64,000 nt of DNA, taken from assembly GCF_035989305.1 (NCBI RefSeq), contig NZ_CP108514.1, positions 8,350,501 through 8,414,500 of the forward strand, in the 5' to 3' direction. Origin of the DNA: Streptomyces sp. NBC_01233. Lineage in GTDB: Bacteria; Actinomycetota; Actinomycetes; Streptomycetales; Streptomycetaceae. Under the pieces are notes generated by a model, which saw only the letters and a list, made by a program, of their open reading frames with translations, searched no databases and was not told the origin of the DNA. Within the stretch, counting starts at the first letter, position 1. Each line of letters begins with the position of its first letter. The position numbers were made by a program, and so were the translations under genes. Positions 1-8,769 of the stretch are shown one piece after another.

Positions 1-1
1 G

Positions 2-247
2 GACTACTTCGAGCACCGGCGCATCCCCTTCGTGGTGGCCGTCAACTGCTTCACGGACGCACGGCGGTACGGGGCGCACGACGTGTCGCGGGCGTTGGAC
101 CTGGACCAGGGGACGCCGGTGGTGCTGTGTGACGCGCGGGACAAGGACTCGGGGAAGGAAGTGCTGATCAGGCTGGTCGAGTACGCCGGTCGGGTGCACA
201 CCGCCCGGCTGCTGGAGTCGGTGGAGCCGCAGGCCGATTCCGTGTGA
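2..247 (+). CDS. C-terminal part of a CvnD-type GTP/ATP-binding protein (5' end outside window)
   Basis: The window opens inside this gene. The visible 81 residues include FVVAVNCF, followed by VVLCDARD and a final helix with EVLIRLVEYAGR. These match the end of the small Ras-like GTPases that form the fourth member (CvnD) of streptomycete conservons, which work with a sensor kinase (CvnA), a roadblock protein (CvnB) and a DUF742 protein (CvnC) as membrane-associated switch complexes. The NCF segment stands where the base-recognition NKxD motif is in other GTPases. The rest of the conservon should lie to the left of the window. A strong hairpin covers the stop codon. Confidence 0.8.
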   Translation, partial: DYFEHRRIPFVVAVNCFTDARRYGAHDVSRALDLDQGTPVVLCDARDKDSGKEVLIRLVEYAGRVHTARLLESVEPQADSV

Positions 248-265
248 ACCGGCCTGCGGCTCCAC
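221..265 (+). terminator. Hairpin over the end of the CvnD-type gene
   Basis: A perfect 16-bp inverted repeat (221-236 with 250-265) encloses a 13-nt loop that contains the TGA stop. There is no T-run, as is usual for high-GC actinobacterial terminators. It lies between convergent genes and could serve both strands. Confidence 0.6.
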
Positions 266-275
266 CCGGGATCGG

Positions 276-713
276 TCAGTCCGCGATTCCGGCGAGGGCG
301 ATCACCTTGTCGATCGGGACCCGGACGAGGAGTTCGCTCGGGACGGCATTGCGACGGCCGAACGACTCCGCGCGCTCCTCGCCCATGTAGCGGGCGCCGA
401 TCCGGGTCGCCCAGGTGAGCAACTCGTCCGCGTCGTCGGCGTATCCGCTGATCTCGGCGCGGCCCTGGAGCACGACGTACGAGAACGGCGGCCGGTCGTC
501 GTCCACGCAGAGCGCGACCCGGCCGTCGCGGGCAAGGTTGCGCCCCTTGACGGTGTCCTTGCCGGTGTTGAACACGAAGGAATCGCCGTCGAGCACGAAC
601 CAGATGGGAGCGATGTGCGGGCTGCCGTCCTCGCGGACGGTGGAGAGCTTTCCGGTGCGGGTGGAATGGGAGACGAATGCCCGCCATTCCTCTTGAGTCA
701 TCTTCTTCGCCAT
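276..713 (-). CDS. PPOX-class F420/flavin-dependent protein (pyridoxamine 5'-phosphate oxidase fold)
   Basis: A 145-residue protein of the split-barrel PPOX superfamily, whose members bind FMN or F420 and reduce or sequester small molecules. Family marks are LSTVREDGSPHIAPIWFVLDGDSFVF near the N-terminus, then TVKGRNLARDGRVALCVDDD and YVVLQGRAEI, the core strands of this barrel. The length is typical. The start ATG at 711-713 was chosen because a GGAGGA ribosome site sits 5-6 bases upstream; the frame is open much further upstream only because of the high GC. It is divergent from the roadblock gene. The cofactor cannot be told from sequence alone, so the exact substrate is unknown. Confidence 0.82.
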   Translation of the reverse strand: MAKKMTQEEWRAFVSHSTRTGKLSTVREDGSPHIAPIWFVLDGDSFVFNTGKDTVKGRNLARDGRVALCVDDDRPPFSYVVLQGRAEISGYADDADELLTWATRIGARYMGEERAESFGRRNAVPSELLVRVPIDKVIALAGIAD

Positions 714-818
714 GGGGACATCCTCCTTGCCCGAAAGGCGCTGGTGGGGAAGGCTTGCGGCACGAGGACGCGGGGTGGGGCGCGGCCGGGAGGCCGTGTC
801 AACGGGGAGGGGCTGGGA

Positions 819-1217
819 ATGGCACTGGACAAGCAACTGGACTGGCTGCTGGACGACCTGACGCGCAGGGTCCAGCAGGTGCGGCATGCGGTGGTGCTGT
901 CCAACGACGGCCTGGTGACGGGGGCGAGCGCGGGACTGGCGCGGGAGGACGCCGAGCACCTGGCGGCCGTCGCGGCGGGTCTGCAGAGCCTGGCGAAGGG
1001 GTCCGGGCGGCACTTCAGGGCCGGCGAGGTCCGGCAGACGATGGTCGAGTACGACGAAGGGGTCCTCTTCGTCATGGCGGCGGGCGCGGGCAGCAGCCTG
1101 TGCGTGCTGAGCGCGGCCGAGGCGGACATCGGCCAGGTCGCGTATGAGATGACGCTGCTGGTCAACCGGGTGGGCGAGCACCTGGGCGTCGCGGAGCGGC
1201 GCATCACCGGCGGCTGA
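819..1217 (+). CDS. Roadblock/LC7 domain protein (CvnB-like)
   Basis: A 132-residue roadblock/LC7 protein. The opening helix LDWLLDDLTRRV, the VLSNDGLVTGAS strand and the AAGLQSLAKGSG segment are those of the CvnB component of conservons, which binds and probably stimulates or anchors the CvnD GTPase. The start ATG follows a GGGGAGGGG site. It lies apart from the CvnD-type gene at the left edge, on the other side of an oppositely oriented PPOX gene, so it is either an orphan CvnB or part of a rearranged conservon. No kinase or DUF742 gene follows. Confidence 0.85.
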   Translation: MALDKQLDWLLDDLTRRVQQVRHAVVLSNDGLVTGASAGLAREDAEHLAAVAAGLQSLAKGSGRHFRAGEVRQTMVEYDEGVLFVMAAGAGSSLCVLSAAEADIGQVAYEMTLLVNRVGEHLGVAERRITGG

Positions 1218-1389
1218 CTGGTGACTGAGTCCGTTGAGTTCGTCGGCTGAGCCCGGCGGCTGACTCCGGCGGCTGACTCCGGCGGGGCGGGGGCCGCTTC
1301 GGAGAGTTGTCCACAGGCCGCGCGGGATGTCGTTGCACCGAGTTACGGTCTTCACACAGAGTAATCACTGCTCGTGGGGGAGGACCGTG

Positions 1390-2241
1390 ATGATGCAGAT
1401 GGGGACGGCGCTGCGGGACGCCGAGGGGACCGCGTGCGCGGAGAAGGCCGCGGCTGTCGAAGGCGGCGGTGGTGACACGGATGTGCTGGTGGGTGGCGTG
1501 CAGGCCGCCGGGGAACTGGGGCTGAGCCGCAGTGAGTTCGCCAGGGCCGTCCAACTGGGGATCGTGCGGGCGGGGCGGCCGGCCACGGGCGGGGCCGCGC
1601 GTTACGCACGTGCGGAGCTGGACCGGGTCAGGACGGCCGCCGGCGGACCGGACGCGCTCCGCGAGCGGGTCGAGGCCGTGGCCGGAGCGGGGGCCGCGGC
1701 CGAGGTGCTGGGGGTCGGCCCGAGCCGGTTCACCCGCCTCGCGCGCTGTGGGCACGTCACCCCCGTCGGCTATCGGATCAACCGGTACCGCGCCGTGGTG
1801 TGGCTCTACCTGGCCGCAGAACTGCGAACGTTCGCGGAGCGGGAGCCCGGGATGCTGAGCGGGATCGCACCCCCGGCCGACCGGGGGCTGATGGCGGCCA
1901 AGGCGGACCTGCGCCCGAGCCGGTGGCGCGGGCGGCACGTCGGGCTGCTGCTGAGACGGACCGCCGACCCCTGGGAGCGCGCCGCCGTACTGGCCTGCGT
2001 ACTTCCGGAGGACGAGCTGCGGGAGGCCGTGCCCGACCCGGCGGAGCGGATCGTCCTGGCCGCGCTCGCACCGCCCCCGCCGTACGGGCATCCGCAGCTC
2101 CCGACGTCCGCGGCGGTGGCGCTGAGGCTGTTGAAGGCAGGGCCGCCGGAAGAGATCCGCTGGTACCGCACGAGCCTGGACTTCGCTCTGACGGGCGCGC
2201 GGGATCAGTCGAAGGCGACGGGGGAGAGGGGGCCGACGTAG
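1390..2241 (+). CDS. DUF6397 family protein
   Basis: A protein of about 283 residues with the features of the Streptomyces DUF6397 family. The N-terminal half has two helix-turn-helix-like segments, with AAGELGLSRSEFARAVQLG around residues 40-60 and AEVLGVGPSRFTRLARCGHV around 100-120, suggesting a DNA- or partner-binding role. The remainder is arginine- and proline-rich (VLAALAPPPPYGHPQLP) with no recognised catalytic motif. GTG (1387), ATG (1390) and ATG (1393) are all possible starts behind a GGGGGAGGA site; ATG 1390 has the best spacing. Its 3' end overlaps the convergent YchJ-family gene by 37 bases. Function unknown. Confidence 0.75.
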   Translation: MMQMGTALRDAEGTACAEKAAAVEGGGGDTDVLVGGVQAAGELGLSRSEFARAVQLGIVRAGRPATGGAARYARAELDRVRTAAGGPDALRERVEAVAGAGAAAEVLGVGPSRFTRLARCGHVTPVGYRINRYRAVVWLYLAAELRTFAEREPGMLSGIAPPADRGLMAAKADLRPSRWRGRHVGLLLRRTADPWERAAVLACVLPEDELREAVPDPAERIVLAALAPPPPYGHPQLPTSAAVALRLLKAGPPEEIRWYRTSLDFALTGARDQSKATGERGPT

Positions 2242-2606
2242 ACCCAGGCCCCGGCCTCGCGGGAGAAGCTGCTGTGCTCGTGCAGCGAACCCGTGTGCCG
2301 GCCCTCGCGGTAGTGGGCGCGGAACTCCACCGAGCCCTCCGTCTCGAACATCCCGCCGCGCTCGGTGGTGAGGATCTCCAGCCGCTCCCAGCGCTGCCCG
2401 GGGTCCAGGTCGAGATGGGCGGGACGGGTCGAGGGGTGCCAGGAGCGCAGCAGGTAGGCGGTGTCGCCGACGGCGAAGGCGCTGAACCGGGAGCGCATCA
2501 GCCGCTCGGCGGTGGGTGCCTGCTGGGCACCGGAGTGGAAGCGGCCGCAGCACTCCGGGTACGCGGCGGGCAGCCCGCAGGGGCAGGGGAGGGCGGAGGT
2601 GGCCAT
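2205..2606 (-). CDS. YchJ family protein
   Basis: A 133-residue YchJ/UPF0225-type protein. It begins with the cysteine-rich, SEC-C-like motif CPCGLPAAYPECCGRFH, a probable zinc site, followed by the diagnostic AERLMRSRFSAFAVGDTAYLLRSWHPSTRP segment and an NTF2-like core. The family is widespread and of unknown molecular role. The ATG at 2604-2606 lies next to the stop of the thioesterase gene on the same strand (8-base gap), so the two are probably co-transcribed, with the thioesterase first. Confidence 0.88.
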   Translation of the reverse strand: MATSALPCPCGLPAAYPECCGRFHSGAQQAPTAERLMRSRFSAFAVGDTAYLLRSWHPSTRPAHLDLDPGQRWERLEILTTERGGMFETEGSVEFRAHYREGRHTGSLHEHSSFSREAGAWVYVGPLSPVAFD

Positions 2607-2614
2607 GGGCGTGC

Positions 2615-3529
2615 TCAGTTCTTCGGGGCGGGCTCGGACGGCCGGGCCTGGTCGGACGGCTTGGCTGGGTACGGACGGAAGAGGCCCTCCTGGACCACGG
2701 AGACCAGCAGCCTGCCCTCCACGTCGTAGATCCGGCCCCGGGCGAGACCGCGCCCGCCGTGCGCGATGGGTGACTCCTGGTCGTACAGGAACCACTCGTC
2801 CGTCCGGAACGGCCGGTGGAACCACATGGCGTGGTCGAGCGAGGCCATGTCGAAACCGCGCATGCCCCACAGGGGCTCCACGGGGATGCGCACGGCATCG
2901 AGGAGGGTCATGTCACTGGCGTAGGTCAGGGCGCAGGTGTGCACGAGCGGGTCGTCGCCCAGCGGGCCGACCGCGCGCATCCACACCGCGCTGCGGGGGT
3001 CGGCGCCCTTGAGCTCCTCGGGAGTCCAGCGGAGCCGGTTCACGTACCGGATGTCGAAGGGCTGGCGGCGGGCCATCCGCTCCAGCGCCTCCGGCAGCGC
3101 CCCGAGGTGCTCGCGGATCTCGTCCGCGACCTTGGGGAGCGTGTCCGGGTGGGGGACATGGTGAGGAGGCAGCTGGTGCTCGATGCTGCCCTCCTCCGGC
3201 TGATGGAAGGAGGCGGTGAGATTGAAGATCGTCTTGCCCTGCTGGACCGCGGTGACCCGGCGCGTGGTGAAGGACCGCCCGTCGCGCACCCGCTCCACCT
3301 GGTACACGATCGGCACCCCGGGGACGCCGGGGCGCAGGAAGTACGAGTGCAGCGAGTGGACCGGGCGGTCGCTCTCGACGGTGCGGCCCGCCGCCACCAG
3401 CGCCTGGCCGGCGACCTGGCCGCCGAAGACGCGCTGGAGCGACTCCTGCGGGCTGGCGCCGCGGAAGATGTTGACCTCGATCTGCTCCAGATCGAGCAGA
3501 TCGACCAGTCTCTCGGCGGGGTTCGTCAT
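2615..3529 (-). CDS. tesB: Acyl-CoA thioesterase II
   Basis: A 304-residue TesB-type double hot-dog thioesterase, close to the usual family length. It would hydrolyse medium- and long-chain acyl-CoA to free acid and CoA in the cytoplasm. Visible landmarks are IFRGASPQESLQRVFGGQVAGQALVAA near residue 20-45, RVRDGRSFTTRRVTAVQQGKTIF near 80-105 and, in the second domain, SLDHAMWFHRPFRTDEWFLYDQESP, which carries the Asp-Thr-Gln type active-site residues. The start ATG lies 50 bases downstream of the helicase stop codon, so a helicase-tesB-ychJ operon is likely. Confidence 0.92.
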   Translation of the reverse strand: MTNPAERLVDLLDLEQIEVNIFRGASPQESLQRVFGGQVAGQALVAAGRTVESDRPVHSLHSYFLRPGVPGVPIVYQVERVRDGRSFTTRRVTAVQQGKTIFNLTASFHQPEEGSIEHQLPPHHVPHPDTLPKVADEIREHLGALPEALERMARRQPFDIRYVNRLRWTPEELKGADPRSAVWMRAVGPLGDDPLVHTCALTYASDMTLLDAVRIPVEPLWGMRGFDMASLDHAMWFHRPFRTDEWFLYDQESPIAHGGRGLARGRIYDVEGRLLVSVVQEGLFRPYPAKPSDQARPSEPAPKN

Positions 3530-3581
3530 CAGAGGATCTCCACTGTCGGGTCCGGGCGGGCCGGCGGGATGCCGGAGCAGG

Positions 3582-6113
3582 TCAGAGGGCGCCGAGCTCG
3601 CCGACCGAGGTGACCCGGATGACGGCCCGGCCCTCCTCGTCGGAGGCCGCGAGGTCGACCTCGGCGCTGATGCCCCAGCCATGGTCCCCGTTGGGGTCTG
3701 CGAAGGTCTGGCGGACGCGCCACAGGCCGTGCGCCGGGTCCTCCTCGATCTGGAGCAGCTTCGGGCCGCGCGCGTCCGGGCCGGTGCCCAGGTCGTCGTA
3801 CTCGTCCCAGTACCCGTCCATGGCCTCACCCCAGGCGTCGGCGTCCCAGCCGGAATCGGCGTCCAGGTCGCCCAGCACGTTGACGTGGTCGAGGGCGGCC
3901 AGCTCCACCCGGCGGAACATCGCGTTGCGGACCAGGACGCGGAAGGCGCGCGCGTTCGCGGTGACCGGCTTGACCTGGTCGGCCTTCTCCTGGGCCTGCT
4001 CCGCCGTCTCCACCTCCGGGTTCGCCAGCTGCTCCCACTCGTCGAGCAGGCTGGAGTCGACCTGGCGGACCAGTTCGCCGAGCCATTCGATCAGGTCCTG
4101 GAGGTCCTCGGACTTGAGGTCGTCGGGGATGGTGTGGTCGAGCGCCTTGAACGCGCTCGCCAGGTAGCGCAGCACGATGCCCTCGGTGCGGGCCAGCTCG
4201 TAGAAGGAGGTGAACTCGGTGAAGGTCATCGCGCGTTCGTACATGTCGCGGATGATCGACTTCGGGGAGACGGGGTGGTCGCGCACCCACGGGTGGCTCT
4301 TGGCGTACACGTCGTAGGCGTGGAAGAGCAGCTCTTCGAGCGGCTTGGGATAGGTGACGTCCTGGAGACGCTCCATCCGCTCCTCGTACTCGATGCCGTC
4401 GGCCTTCATCTGGCCGACCTGGATGCCCCGTTCCTTGTTCTGCTGGGCGGCCAGGATCTGCCGCGGGTCGTCCAGCGTGGACTCCACCACGGACACCATG
4501 TCCAGCGCGTAGGAGGGCGACTCCGGGTCGAGCAGGTCGAAGGAGGCCAGCGCGAAGGTGGACAGCGGCTGGTTGAGCGCGAAGTCCTGCTGGAGGTCGA
4601 CGGTGAGCCGGATGGTGCGCCCCTCGGCGTCCGGGGTGTCGAGCTTCTCGACCACACCGCCGTCCAGCAGCGAGCGGTAGATCGCAATGGCCCGGCGGAT
4701 GTGCCGCAGCTGGGCCTTGCGGGGCTCGTGGTTGTCCTCGAGGAGGTGGCGCATCGCCTTGAAGGCATCGCCCGGGCGGGCGATGACCGACAGCAGCATG
4801 ATGTTGGTGACCTTGAAGCGCGAGGTCAGCGGCTCCGGGTCGGCGGCGATGAGCTTCTCGAATGTGGTGTCCGACCAGGCGACGAAGCCCTCCGGGGCCT
4901 TCTTGCGCACCACCTTGCGGCGCTTCTTCGGGTCGTCGCCCGCCTTGGCGAGGGCCTTCTCGTTCTCGATGACGTGCTCGGGCGCCTGCGCGACCACGTA
5001 GCCCGCCGTGTCGAAGCCGGCCCGGCCGGCGCGGCCGGCGATCTGGTGGAACTCGCGGGCGCGCAGCGTCCGGACCCGGTTGCCGTCGTACTTGGTGAGC
5101 GCGGTGAACAGCACCGTACGGATCGGGACGTTGACACCGACCCCGAGGGTGTCCGTACCGCAGATGACCTTCAACAGACCGGCCTGGGCGAGCTTCTCCA
5201 CCAGGCGGCGGTACTTGGGCAGCATGCCGGCGTGGTGCACACCGATCCCGTGCCGGACGTAGCGGGAGAGGTTCTGGCCGAACTTGGTGGTGAAGCGGAA
5301 GTTGCCGATCAGGTCCTGGATCTTGTCCTTCTCCTCGCGGGTGCACATGTTGATGCTCATGAGCGACTGCGCCCGCTCGACCGCCTGGGCCTGGGTGAAG
5401 TGCACGATGTAGACCGGCGCCTGCCGGGTCTCCAGCAGCTCGGTGATCGTGTCGGTGATCGGCGTGGTGACGTACTCGTAGGACAGCGGGACGGGCCGGG
5501 TCGCGGAGCGGACCACCGAGGTGGGCCGGCCCGTGCGCCGGGTCAGGTCCTCCTCGAACCGCTTCATGTCGCCGAGGGTCGCCGACATCAGGACGAACTG
5601 TGCCTGCGGCAGCTCCAGGAGTGGGATCTGCCAGGCCCAGCCGCGGTCCGGCTCGGCATAGAAGTGGAACTCGTCCATCACGACCTGGCCGATGTCGGCG
5701 TGCTTCCCGTCGCGCAGGGCGATGGAGGCCAGCACCTCGGCGGTGCAGCAGATCACCGGGGCGTCCGCGTTCACGGAGGCGTCGCCGGTCAGCATGCCGA
5801 CGTTCTCGGTGCCGAAGAGCTTGCACAGGTCGAAGAACTTCTCCGACACCAGGGCCTTGATCGGAGCGGTGTAGAAGGTGACCTTGTCCTGGGCCAGGGC
5901 CGTGAAGTGCGCGCCGGCCGCGACGAGGCTCTTGCCGGAGCCGGTCGGCGTGGACAGGATCACGTTCGCCCCGGAGACGACCTCGATCAGCGCCTCCTCC
6001 TGAGCCGGGTACAGGGTGATGCCCTGGTCCTCCGCCCACGAGGAGAAAGCCTCGAAGAGGGCGTCGGGGTCGGCGTTCGGCGGGAGCTGATCAATGAGGG
6101 TCACACCCCCCAT
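3582..6113 (-). CDS. DEAD/DEAH-box (Ski2-like) RNA helicase
   Basis: An 843-residue superfamily 2 helicase. Motif I is STPTGSGKS (about residues 54-62), motif Ia FYTAPIKALVSEKFFDL, motif II DEFH, motif III SATLGD, and the C-terminal RecA lobe has the VIHFTQAQA strand, GVGVNVPIRTVLFT and HQIAGRAGRAGFD (motif VI). The long C-terminal third is typical of Ski2/Dob1-like enzymes of actinobacteria, expected to unwind structured RNA in decay or ribosome maintenance with ATP hydrolysis. ATG 6113 is used as start; a GTG three codons later is an alternative. Downstream genes tesB and ychJ follow on the same strand. Confidence 0.93.
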   Translation of the reverse strand: MGGVTLIDQLPPNADPDALFEAFSSWAEDQGITLYPAQEEALIEVVSGANVILSTPTGSGKSLVAAGAHFTALAQDKVTFYTAPIKALVSEKFFDLCKLFGTENVGMLTGDASVNADAPVICCTAEVLASIALRDGKHADIGQVVMDEFHFYAEPDRGWAWQIPLLELPQAQFVLMSATLGDMKRFEEDLTRRTGRPTSVVRSATRPVPLSYEYVTTPITDTITELLETRQAPVYIVHFTQAQAVERAQSLMSINMCTREEKDKIQDLIGNFRFTTKFGQNLSRYVRHGIGVHHAGMLPKYRRLVEKLAQAGLLKVICGTDTLGVGVNVPIRTVLFTALTKYDGNRVRTLRAREFHQIAGRAGRAGFDTAGYVVAQAPEHVIENEKALAKAGDDPKKRRKVVRKKAPEGFVAWSDTTFEKLIAADPEPLTSRFKVTNIMLLSVIARPGDAFKAMRHLLEDNHEPRKAQLRHIRRAIAIYRSLLDGGVVEKLDTPDAEGRTIRLTVDLQQDFALNQPLSTFALASFDLLDPESPSYALDMVSVVESTLDDPRQILAAQQNKERGIQVGQMKADGIEYEERMERLQDVTYPKPLEELLFHAYDVYAKSHPWVRDHPVSPKSIIRDMYERAMTFTEFTSFYELARTEGIVLRYLASAFKALDHTIPDDLKSEDLQDLIEWLGELVRQVDSSLLDEWEQLANPEVETAEQAQEKADQVKPVTANARAFRVLVRNAMFRRVELAALDHVNVLGDLDADSGWDADAWGEAMDGYWDEYDDLGTGPDARGPKLLQIEEDPAHGLWRVRQTFADPNGDHGWGISAEVDLAASDEEGRAVIRVTSVGELGAL

Positions 6114-6249
6114 CTTGCCTGGCTTCCCCCCGGATCAGGGAACCGGCGGACGGAAGGAAGATCATCGACGGTACGCTGTGCCGTCGATGGGGCCCGAACG
6201 AAACAGTCGACGGGGCCCGACCACAACACCAGCGGGGCGGGAAACGACC

Positions 6250-7041
6250 ATGATGGGTCCGGCGCACTCACTGTCCGGGGCAGCGGCCTGGCTGGGGGTG
6301 GGCGCGGCGACCGCGGCAGCCGGTCACCCCATGCCGTGGCCCGTCCTCGTCGTCGGCGCGCTGATCTGCGCCGGAGCGGCCCTGGCCCCGGACCTCGACC
6401 ACAAGTCGGCGACGATCTCGCGCGCCTTCGGCCCGCTCTCCAGGGGCCTGTGCGAGGTGGTCGACAAGATCTCCTACGCCGTCTACAAGTCCACCCGCTC
6501 CAAGAAGGACGCCCGCCGCACCGGCGGCCACCGCACGCTGACGCACACGTGGCTCTGGGCCGTCCTGATAGGCGGCGGATCCTCCGTGCTCGCCGTCACC
6601 GCCGACCGCTGGGGCGTGCTCGCCCTGCTCTTCGTGCACCTGGTGCTGGCGGTCGAAGGCCTGCTGTGGCGGGCGGCCCGGATGTCCAGCGACGTCCTGG
6701 TCTGGCTGCTCGGGGCGACCAGCGCGTGGATCCTTGCCGGAGTGCTCGACCAGCCCGGCAACGGCGCGGGCTGGCTGTTCACCGGCCCGGGCCAGGAGTA
6801 CCTCTGGCTCGGCCTGCCGATCGTGCTCGGCGCCCTGGTCCACGACATCGGCGACGCGCTGACCGTCTCCGGCTGCCCGGTCCTGTGGCCCATCCCGATC
6901 GCCGGCAAGCGCTGGTACCCGATAGGCCCGCCGAAGATGATGCGCTTCCGTGCCGGCAGCTGGGTGGAGCTCAAGGTCCTCATGCCGGTCTTCGTCCTGC
7001 TGGGCGGCTTCGGCGGCGCCTCGGCCCTCGGGTTCATCTAG
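6250..7041 (+). CDS. Membrane-bound metal-dependent hydrolase (YdjM/DUF457 family)
   Basis: A 263-residue polytopic membrane protein. The N-terminus has GPAHSLSGAAAWLGVG and then APDLDHKSATISRAFGP, and around residue 95 the sequence RTGGHRTLTHTWLW. The Asp-His and HRTLTH motifs are the metal ligands of the LexA-binding/YdjM metal-dependent hydrolase family, which is predicted to be a membrane phospholipase-like hydrolase. Hydrophobic segments alternate from about residue 100 to the C-terminus. A final HDIGDALT may be a further metal motif. Two adjacent ATG codons occur; the first is used. It is divergent from the helicase. Confidence 0.85.
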   Translation: MMGPAHSLSGAAAWLGVGAATAAAGHPMPWPVLVVGALICAGAALAPDLDHKSATISRAFGPLSRGLCEVVDKISYAVYKSTRSKKDARRTGGHRTLTHTWLWAVLIGGGSSVLAVTADRWGVLALLFVHLVLAVEGLLWRAARMSSDVLVWLLGATSAWILAGVLDQPGNGAGWLFTGPGQEYLWLGLPIVLGALVHDIGDALTVSGCPVLWPIPIAGKRWYPIGPPKMMRFRAGSWVELKVLMPVFVLLGGFGGASALGFI

Positions 7042-7144
7042 ATCCGCCTTCCGGCTCGCGCCGGCAGCTCCCTAAATCGCTGGCGCCCAGCATGCGGCAG
7101 CGGGATGATCCGGAACGTCCGGGCCGCCCAGTGAGGGAGCTGTG

Positions 7145-8683
7145 ATGACCGTTGTCGCGTCCGAGGCCTCCGGGCCCCAGCCGGAGGTCCGCGTGACGGC
7201 CGGGGCGGTCCGCGGGACCCGCGAGGACGGTGTGGCGGTCTTCCGCGGCATCCCGTTCGCCGAGCCGCCGGTCGGCCCGCTGCGTTTCGCCGCACCGAGG
7301 CCCGTACGGACATGGGACGGGGTGTGGGCCGCGCTGTCGTACGGCCCGCCGCCCCCGCAGGGCGGCCACTTCGGCATGGACGCGCTGGCCCGGGACGCGG
7401 CGGGCGACGACTGGCTCACGGTCAACGTCTGGACGTCCGAGCCCGGTCCGGGCGCGGGGCTGCCGGTGATGGTGTGGATCCAGGGCGGCGCCTACTCGAT
7501 CGGCACGTCGGGCCTTCCCGAGTACGACGGCGGCCGCCTGGCGCGTGACGGCGGTGTCGTCGTGGTGACGTTCAACTACCGTGTGGGCCTGGAGGGGTTC
7601 GGGCAGATCGAGGGAGCGCCCGCCAACCGCGGCCTGCTGGACCAGGTCGCCGCCCTGGAGTGGGTGCGCGACAACATCCGGGCCTTCGGCGGTGACCCGG
7701 GCCGCGTCACCGTATTCGGCCAGTCGGCGGGCGCCGGATCGGTCGCCGCGCTGCTGGCGATGCCGCGGGCGGCCGGTCTCTTCGGCCGGGCCGTCGCACA
7801 GAGCGTGCAGGGCACCTTCTTCTCGCCAGAGCTCGCCGCCGCCATCGCCTCCGCCTGCGCCGCCGAGCTGGGTTTGCGACCCACGTCGGCCGACCTGTCC
7901 GGGGTGGACCCCGCCCGGCTGTCCGCCGCCGGTGACGCGGTAGGCGTCAAGATGGACCGGTGGGCGGATCGCTGGGGCCCCGTCGCGCACCGGGCGATCC
8001 CCTTCTCGCCCGTCGTCGACGGCGAGACCCTGCCCGTCACGCCGTGGCAGGCCCTGGCCGAGGGGGCCGGTCGGGACATCGAACTCCTCGTCGGCCACAC
8101 CCGCGACGAAACGCGGCTGCTCACCGCGCTCGACGGACTGCTCGGCCAGGTCACTGCGGAGCAGGCGCAGACCGCCCTGGACGTCTTCGGGCCCGGTCAG
8201 GACGCCGCACACCGCTACCGCGAGGCCTTTCCGGCCGCCGGCCCGGACGAGCTGTACGAGCTGGTCGGATCCGACTGGCTGTTCCGTATGCCGTCGCTCC
8301 ACCTCGCCCGGGCCCAGACCGCCGCCGGCGGCCGTGCCCACGTCTACGAGCTGACCTGGTCCGCCCCGGGCATGGGCGGCGCCCTCGGCGCCTGCCACGG
8401 CCTCGACGTTCCGCTGGTCTTCGGCAACCTGGAGCGCGGCCGGCCCGCGGTGCTGATCGGCGAGGGCCCGTTCCCGGAGGCGGAGGAGCTGTCCGCACGC
8501 ATGCGGGGCGCCTGGACGGCGTTCGCGGCCCACGGCGACCCCGGCTGGCCCGCGTACGACACCGGGCAGCGCCTCGCGCAGCTCTTCGGCACCCCGCCGG
8601 CCCTCGCCGCCTACCCGGAGGAGGCCTCCCGTCTGATCTGGCAGGACCACGTCTTCCCCGCCCTGCCGCTCCTCGGCCCCTAG
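7145..8683 (+). CDS. Type-B carboxylesterase/lipase family protein
   Basis: A 512-residue alpha/beta hydrolase of the carboxylesterase type-B family. It has VFRGIPFAEPPVGPLRF at the N-terminus, GGAYSIGTSG as the oxyanion-hole region, and the nucleophile elbow FGQSAGAGS with Ser at about residue 194. The catalytic acid probably lies in HTRDETR, and the His in GACHGLDVPLVFG. It should hydrolyse carboxylic esters, with no signal peptide visible. A GTG three bases upstream (7142) is an equal start; GAGGGAGC serves as ribosome site. It is followed directly by a decaying adenylation gene. Confidence 0.9.
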   Translation: MTVVASEASGPQPEVRVTAGAVRGTREDGVAVFRGIPFAEPPVGPLRFAAPRPVRTWDGVWAALSYGPPPPQGGHFGMDALARDAAGDDWLTVNVWTSEPGPGAGLPVMVWIQGGAYSIGTSGLPEYDGGRLARDGGVVVVTFNYRVGLEGFGQIEGAPANRGLLDQVAALEWVRDNIRAFGGDPGRVTVFGQSAGAGSVAALLAMPRAAGLFGRAVAQSVQGTFFSPELAAAIASACAAELGLRPTSADLSGVDPARLSAAGDAVGVKMDRWADRWGPVAHRAIPFSPVVDGETLPVTPWQALAEGAGRDIELLVGHTRDETRLLTALDGLLGQVTAEQAQTALDVFGPGQDAAHRYREAFPAAGPDELYELVGSDWLFRMPSLHLARAQTAAGGRAHVYELTWSAPGMGGALGACHGLDVPLVFGNLERGRPAVLIGEGPFPEAEELSARMRGAWTAFAAHGDPGWPAYDTGQRLAQLFGTPPALAAYPEEASRLIWQDHVFPALPLLGP

Positions 8684-8769
8684 GCCGCCGGGCCCCGGGC
8701 CGGCAGGTCGGACCGTTCCTCCTGGTCAGCGGCGCGCCTTGGTCGTCCCGAGGGCCCTTCCTGCGGCGG

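Noticed and set aside
3216..7145. Long open frame of 1309 codons on the plus strand
   Set aside because: It is the antisense shadow of the helicase gene and neighbours; composition is that of reverse-frame high-GC DNA, with no domain signature.
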